NCBI RefSeq assembly: GCF_002886185.1
Contig: NZ_KZ614146.1
Span: forward strand, 1,596,930 to 1,660,929
Direction: 5' to 3'
Length of the DNA: 64,000 nt
DNA from: Salipaludibacillus neizhouensis
GTDB lineage: Bacteria > Bacillota > Bacilli > Bacillales > Salisediminibacteriaceae
Below are positions 59,881 to 64,000 of this stretch, piece after piece; position 1 is the stretch's first letter; each line of letters opens with the position of its first letter. The translations under genes were made by a program, and so were the position numbers. The notes under the pieces were generated by a model. That model made no database searches. It had not been told where the DNA came from and saw nothing but the letters and a program-made list of their open reading frames with translations.

Positions 59881-59909
59881 AATTTACATCAATCAATAGA
59901 GAATGTCAA
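59881..59909 (-). promoter_or_regulatory. Promoter of guaC
   Basis: Minus strand: TTGACA, 17 bases, TAAATT, about 63 bp before the guaC start. Confidence 0.75.
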
Positions 59910-60108
59910 AGTATTCGTGATGATTCTATTTATTATTTATATCGGTATGTAAATAACGGTTACAAGAATTCACTAGAAAGATTACACTTACACTATTGAA
60001 AACATAGCGATATAATGAAGATAAGTGTTATGCTAATTATTGTTAACCATTGAATCAAATAATATAATAACTATCGTAACCAGTGAATAGTTAAAAGGAA
60101 GGTAATAT

Positions 60109-61278
60109 ATGACAGAGCAAAATATAACTAGATTAAACATAGGTGATAAGGAACTGATCCTTATAGGCACTGCTCACGTTTCCAAGCAAAGTGCCGAACA
60201 AGTAAAAGAAGTTATTGAAGCTGAAAAACCAGATACTGTATGTGTGGAATTGGATGAACAAAGATATACGGCGGTTATGCAGGATAGCCAGTGGAAGGAT
60301 ATGGACATATTTAAAGTTGTGAAAGAGAAGAAAGCTACCTTACTTCTTATGAATCTACTGATATCTTCTTTCCAAAAAAGAATGGCAAAGCAATTTGATA
60401 TAAAGCCCGGTCAAGAGATGATTCAAGGGATTGAATCAGCAAATAATTTAGGGGCTGAAGTAGTACTTGCGGATAGAAATATTCAAATTACTTTTTCTCG
60501 TATTTGGAATGGAATAGGTATATGGGGAAAAGCGAAACTAATTACAACTATTGTAGCCAGTATTTTCAGCAAGGAAGAACTTTCCGAAAAAGATTTAGAA
60601 CGAATGAAGTCGGAAGATATGCTGAATTCCGCGCTTGAGGAATTCACGAATTCTTTTCCAAAATTAAAGGTTCCTTTAATAGACGAAAGGGATCAATATT
60701 TATCTCAGAAGATCAAAGAGGCTCCAGGGAAAAAGATCGTTGCTGTCTTAGGTGCGGCACATATCCCAGGTATTAAAGAAGAAATAAAAAAGGACCACGA
60801 TTTAGAAGCATTATGCGAAAAGCCAGCTAAATCAAAAATTCCAAAGATTCTTGCTTGGGCAATTCCGTTAGCTATAGTTGGTATTATCGCGTACACATTA
60901 ATTGCCAATCCTGCTGATGGGATCCAACAAATTATTAGCTGGATACTTTGGAACGGTTCTTTTTCTGCAATAGGTGCTTTGATTGCCTTTGGTCATCCGG
61001 CAGCAGTTCTCACAGCTTTCCTCGTTGCGCCTATAAGTTCTTTGAGTCCGCTTATAGCAGCAGGATGGTTTGCTGGAATTACACAAACATATTTTAGGCG
61101 TCCAAACGTGAGTGATTTTGAAAGCTTATCAGAAGATGTCTATAATTTTAAAGGCTTCCGGGATAATAAAGTAACACGTATTTTACTCGTAGTAGTTTTG
61201 AGTAATATTGGCAGTACGATCGGAACCTTTATTGGTGGTGCGGATGTCATCCGTTTGTTCCTGCAAAACTTCACGTAA
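60109..61278 (+). CDS. TraB/PrgY family membrane protein
   Basis: Protein of 389 residues in the TraB/Tiki superfamily. The N-terminal soluble domain carries the family GTAHVSK motif (residues ~17-23), an acidic CVELDEQRY, and the second GAAHIPG near residue 220. These are the conserved Gly-x-x-His motifs of a putative metalloprotease. About four transmembrane segments follow (residues ~245-385). The name comes from enterococcal pheromone shutdown proteins, but chromosomal homologues have no known substrate. ATG at 60109 after GGAAGG. Transcribed away from guaC. Confidence 0.88.
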   Translation: MTEQNITRLNIGDKELILIGTAHVSKQSAEQVKEVIEAEKPDTVCVELDEQRYTAVMQDSQWKDMDIFKVVKEKKATLLLMNLLISSFQKRMAKQFDIKPGQEMIQGIESANNLGAEVVLADRNIQITFSRIWNGIGIWGKAKLITTIVASIFSKEELSEKDLERMKSEDMLNSALEEFTNSFPKLKVPLIDERDQYLSQKIKEAPGKKIVAVLGAAHIPGIKEEIKKDHDLEALCEKPAKSKIPKILAWAIPLAIVGIIAYTLIANPADGIQQIISWILWNGSFSAIGALIAFGHPAAVLTAFLVAPISSLSPLIAAGWFAGITQTYFRRPNVSDFESLSEDVYNFKGFRDNKVTRILLVVVLSNIGSTIGTFIGGADVIRLFLQNFT

Positions 61279-61332
61279 AATAATAGAAAAACTCGTATAA
61301 TGTGAGCTTTTACCATAACATTTAAGTGTCAA

Positions 61333-61385
61333 GGTTGTTTTTCTCTTGACACTTGTGGTGCAAAGAGAGCTGTTAACGTATACAT
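61333..61385 (-). repeat. Dispersed structured element, partial copy 5 (reverse)
   Basis: CTCTTGACACTTGTGGTGCAAAGAGAGCTGTTAACGTATAC aligns with CCCTTGACACTTGTGGCGTAAAGATAGCTGTCAACTTATAC of copy 4. Only the left-stem half is present; the palindromic hairpin and tail are missing. Confidence 0.7.
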
Positions 61386-61399
61386 ATTAATCTTTTAAA

Positions 61400-61438
61400 A
61401 AAACGCCTAACAAATCATAAAGATTTGATAGGCGTTTC
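61400..61438 (-). terminator. Terminator of the second sugar-binding protein gene
   Basis: Minus strand: AAACGCCTATCAAATC / GATTTGTTAGGCGTTTTTTT, a long stem with loop TTTAT and a good U run. Confidence 0.88.
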
Positions 61439-61464
61439 AATGTGCCGGCATGAAAATTTAAGTT

Positions 61465-62472
61465 TTAATTGTTATATGGAACGAGTTTTGAATCATTTAT
61501 ATACTGATCAATATTTTTAGAATTTACTTCGAGCGTTTCGGTCTCCTCAAAAGAGGGGACCTCATTGCCAAGATAGGAATCCAAGAGATTTTCTACAATT
61601 AATTCGCCCCAGGTATACTGACTTTGGGAAATCGTACTTGATATTTGATTGTTAGAAATTCCATCAAGGATCATAGGTAAATCATCGAAAGTAACCATTT
61701 TTTTATCCGTAAGCCCTTTAGCTTTCCATACTGTTACTGCTGCTGGACCCGAAAGCGAATCTACTCCGATTAACGCATCAAATTCAGGAAAGTCCTCAAT
61801 CATATTTTCAATATTTGTGATAGTATCAGAAGGAATTCCATTACTGAATCTGATATCGAGAACTTCGATATTCGGATAATCCTTAAGAGTGTTTTTGACC
61901 CCTTCAATTCTGGAGTTAAGATTCTGCATCGTTGATAATCCAGTACTTACGATGATTGTTCCTTCTTCATTCAGTAACCGTGCAACTACTTCTCCAATAT
62001 GTTTACCAGCTGCAAGATTGTCTGTACCGATATAAGAAATTCGTTTGCTTTCAGGTGCATCTGTATCAAAACATATCACATTTATTCCAGCATCTATTGC
62101 TTGATTAATATAAGGGGTCAATGCAGAAGAATCAGTTGGTCCAACAGCTATACCGTCAACTTTTTGCTGAATCAGGTTTTCCATTATTTGAATCTGTTCT
62201 TCAACACTAGCTGCCGCGGGGGCACGAATAAGAATATCAATTCCTTTCTCGACATTTTCAGCTGTTTCTTTTGCACTTAATGTGACTCCTTCAAAGAAAG
62301 GGTGTGCCACAGGGTATACAATGGCAAAAGTTAGTCTTTCTTCGTCTTTAATTGATTGCTCTGCCTCCGGTTCTATAGAGACAGGTTTTTCAGTCGACTC
62401 AAGGGGATTACAAGAACTCATTATGATGATTCCGCATAATCCTGTCATTACAGTAAACAACATTTTCATCAT
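61465..62472 (-). CDS. Sugar-binding lipoprotein (type 1 periplasmic-binding fold)
   Basis: Lipoprotein of 335 residues. The signal peptide ends with Cys21 (GIIIMSSCNP); the binding domain starts near residue 45 (LTFAIVYPVAHPFFEG). GIAVGPTDSSALTPYINQA, VICFDTDAPESKRISYIGTD and the ribose-binding-like spacing place it with RbsB/AraP-type proteins. The two binding proteins in this window share the DAPES and GTDN segments. It lies 11 bp downstream of a YesN-type regulator and no permease follows, so it is more likely a sensor component than an importer subunit. Start at the first of two adjacent ATG codons, after AAGGGGG. Confidence 0.85.
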   Translation of the reverse strand: MMKMLFTVMTGLCGIIIMSSCNPLESTEKPVSIEPEAEQSIKDEERLTFAIVYPVAHPFFEGVTLSAKETAENVEKGIDILIRAPAAASVEEQIQIMENLIQQKVDGIAVGPTDSSALTPYINQAIDAGINVICFDTDAPESKRISYIGTDNLAAGKHIGEVVARLLNEEGTIIVSTGLSTMQNLNSRIEGVKNTLKDYPNIEVLDIRFSNGIPSDTITNIENMIEDFPEFDALIGVDSLSGPAAVTVWKAKGLTDKKMVTFDDLPMILDGISNNQISSTISQSQYTWGELIVENLLDSYLGNEVPSFEETETLEVNSKNIDQYINDSKLVPYNN

Positions 62473-62483
62473 GGTAATCCCCC

Positions 62484-64000
62484 TTAAACATAGGACTCCA
62501 GTGACATATCCTTTGTTTTGAATTCTTTGGTGGTCATGCCCGTATCTTTCTTAAACAGTTTACAGAAATAATGTGCGTCACTATAACCAACTTTATGAGC
62601 AATCTCATATGTTTTGTCATTCGTTGTTTTTAGAAGTTCTTTTGCCTTATCAAGACGTACCCTAGTTAGATATTCACTTAAGGTTTGATTCGTTTCCTGA
62701 CTAAACATATGACTGAAATACGAGGAACTGACGTTAACTTCACTGGCTATCATTTGAAGAGACAAATGCGCTTCATTAAAATGTTCCTCAATATATTCCT
62801 TTGCCTTTTGTATAATAGGATAAAATCTACTATTAGAATCTTCACGATTTTGAATGACGATACAAAGTATCTCATTCATATATTCCAATACTTCCGAAAG
62901 TTCGCTGACACGGGAAATTCTATTTTCTTGCACTGTAATTTCTTCTATTATGCTTTTAGGAGGCTGCACATGTTCTTTCATATATTCTGACACAGTTATC
63001 GTAAAATCTATTAAAAAATAATAGTAGTAAAAGGATGTTTGACTTCTTGGTTTATCAAGGTGAGCAGAGTAGTATTCACAAAACTGAGCGATGTTTTTTA
63101 GGTCACCAAATTTCAAAAAATGGATTAATTCTTTACGATTAACATGCTGGATATCTTTTTTAGATAAAACATCCTCGCCGGATTTTAATAAATGATATTT
63201 GTTTACAATACAATAAAATATTTTATCCTCATTTGCTTCTGAGAAGGAGAGAGCAATACCTTGTACTCGACTTCTTACTTTTCCAAGCCCAAAAACCACC
63301 GGATTGTCCGGATCAGTATTTGATAAATGAATTAATCTATGTTTGATTAATAGTGCCTGGCTTTCCAGATGATTTCTGGAGTTACTTCTCATTATATATA
63401 CTGTTTCCTTGAGATTGCTTTTAAAACTAATCGTAGAAATATCATCCGTTAACCATTCCTCTAAATCGCCGGGAATATCTTCTAACTTTAATATTAAAAC
63501 TAGGTAGTAGTTCGAAATAATGTCTATACGATGGTTCGCTGCTTCATTAATCGCATCAGAGGTGGAGTAAGATCCTTCACACAGTTCCTTTAAAAAATCT
63601 ATCTGGGAACGTGATACATTTTGTGACGCTTGATCTTTTAAATTCTCCAGTAATTTTTCGTCTTGTTTCTCAAGGTCAATTTGTGAAATCACTTTAGTTA
63701 AGATGTTTAAAAGGTCATTTGAACTGATAGGTTTTAGACAGTATTCATTTATTTGGATACGCATAGCCTCTCTAGCGAATTCAAATTCATCGTGTCCACT
63801 TAGAATAATTATTTTAATAGATGGCATTTTCTCTTTTAGGATGCGACTTAACTCTAAACCATCCATGAAGGGCATTTTAATATCCGTGATAACGATATCA
63901 GGATTTAATTTTTCTATGAGAGGTAGTGCAATTTCTCCGTCAGGTGCATCACCACAATAAACGAGGCCTTCGCTTTCCCAGTCAATACAGTTGCGTATTC
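62484..64000 (-). CDS. Response regulator, YesN/AraC type, truncated by window edge
   Basis: The frame is open to base 64000, so the N-terminus lies outside the window (~505 residues visible). The receiver domain shows the phosphoacceptor Asp in DIVITDIKMPFMDG (near base 63890) and Lys in EYCLKPIS. A central region of ~250 residues has no named domain. The C-terminal AraC-type DNA-binding domain has LSLQMIASEVNVSSSYFSHM and TYEIAHKVGYSDAHYFCKLF. It pairs with the sugar-binding lipoprotein 11 bp downstream. A YesM-type kinase gene would be expected just beyond the edge. Confidence 0.9.
   Translation of the reverse strand, partial: IRNCIDWESEGLVYCGDAPDGEIALPLIEKLNPDIVITDIKMPFMDGLELSRILKEKMPSIKIIILSGHDEFEFAREAMRIQINEYCLKPISSNDLLNILTKVISQIDLEKQDEKLLENLKDQASQNVSRSQIDFLKELCEGSYSTSDAINEAANHRIDIISNYYLVLILKLEDIPGDLEEWLTDDISTISFKSNLKETVYIMRSNSRNHLESQALLIKHRLIHLSNTDPDNPVVFGLGKVRSRVQGIALSFSEANEDKIFYCIVNKYHLLKSGEDVLSKKDIQHVNRKELIHFLKFGDLKNIAQFCEYYSAHLDKPRSQTSFYYYYFLIDFTITVSEYMKEHVQPPKSIIEEITVQENRISRVSELSEVLEYMNEILCIVIQNREDSNSRFYPIIQKAKEYIEEHFNEAHLSLQMIASEVNVSSSYFSHMFSQETNQTLSEYLTRVRLDKAKELLKTTNDKTYEIAHKVGYSDAHYFCKLFKKDTGMTTKEFKTKDMSLESYV

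Overview
The window is a chromosomal segment of a low-GC, endospore-forming Gram-positive bacterium, most likely a halophilic or alkaliphilic Bacillaceae (Virgibacillus/Gracilibacillus-type; this placement is an inference). Support comes from a complete Bacillus-type 16S-23S-5S operon, a spore-coat transglutaminase (tgl), a T-box leader, strong AGGAGG-type ribosome binding sites with frequent TTG/GTG starts, and family members such as YqhV, YisK and DUF3219. No prophage, insertion sequence, CRISPR array or tRNA gene was seen.

Layout. 0-6 kb: glutamate synthase gltAB, cut by the left edge. 6-12 kb: scattered single genes (SurA-N-like lipoprotein, two-gene-scale hydrolase and P-loop genes, an SDR dehydrogenase) and small ORFs. 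12-15.6 kb: cysJI sulfite reductase on the minus strand. 16-24.4 kb: a sugar sensing and import locus with a membrane-anchored sugar-binding protein, a YesM/LytS-type histidine kinase and a YesN-type regulator, followed by a ChvE-GguA-GguB monosaccharide ABC transporter with a near-consensus cre site. This matches the AraPST-AraEGH and XylFII-LytS-YesN-XylFGH arrangement. 24.6-33 kb: an LLM oxidoreductase, tgl, a DUF3219 protein, a SUV3-like helicase, and a leucine T-box controlling leuA-yisK. 33.6-35.2 kb: an NSS transporter with its 34-residue MetS-like subunit. 35.8-41.2 kb: the rRNA operon with two promoters. 41.7-47.3 kb: yqhV, a coiled-coil/3D-domain cell wall protein, yajQ, a Toprim protein, a frameshifted Na/Ca exchanger, and a 3-methyladenine glycosylase. 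47.3-49.2 kb: microgenes and gene debris. 49.4-56.4 kb: a HAD phosphatase, a GH127 beta-L-arabinofuranosidase, an alpha/beta hydrolase, a glycosyltransferase and an orphan trpB. 56.4-64 kb: an MFS-GDPD operon, guaC with a predicted PurR operator, a TraB-family protein, and a second sugar-binding lipoprotein/YesN pair running off the right edge.

How genes work together. The 16-24 kb locus would sense an extracellular pentose, phosphorylate the AraC-type regulator and induce the importer. The cytoplasmic GH127 enzyme could release L-arabinose from imported oligosaccharides. The terminal sugar-binding protein/YesN pair looks like part of a second such sensor.

The least explained material is non-coding or very small. 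(1) A dispersed structured element of about 150 bp has four full copies and one fragment. Each full copy lies just downstream of a gene and runs in the same direction. The inner 12-13 bp stem is invariant, the outer stem changes in a compensating way, and the 3' end looks like a terminator. (2) A three-member family of 28-51 residue proteins has a shared N-terminus, and two members share a promoter region with exactly conserved spacing. (3) A GDPD homologue has lysine in place of both metal-binding glutamates. All identifications are from reading the sequence; no searches were run.
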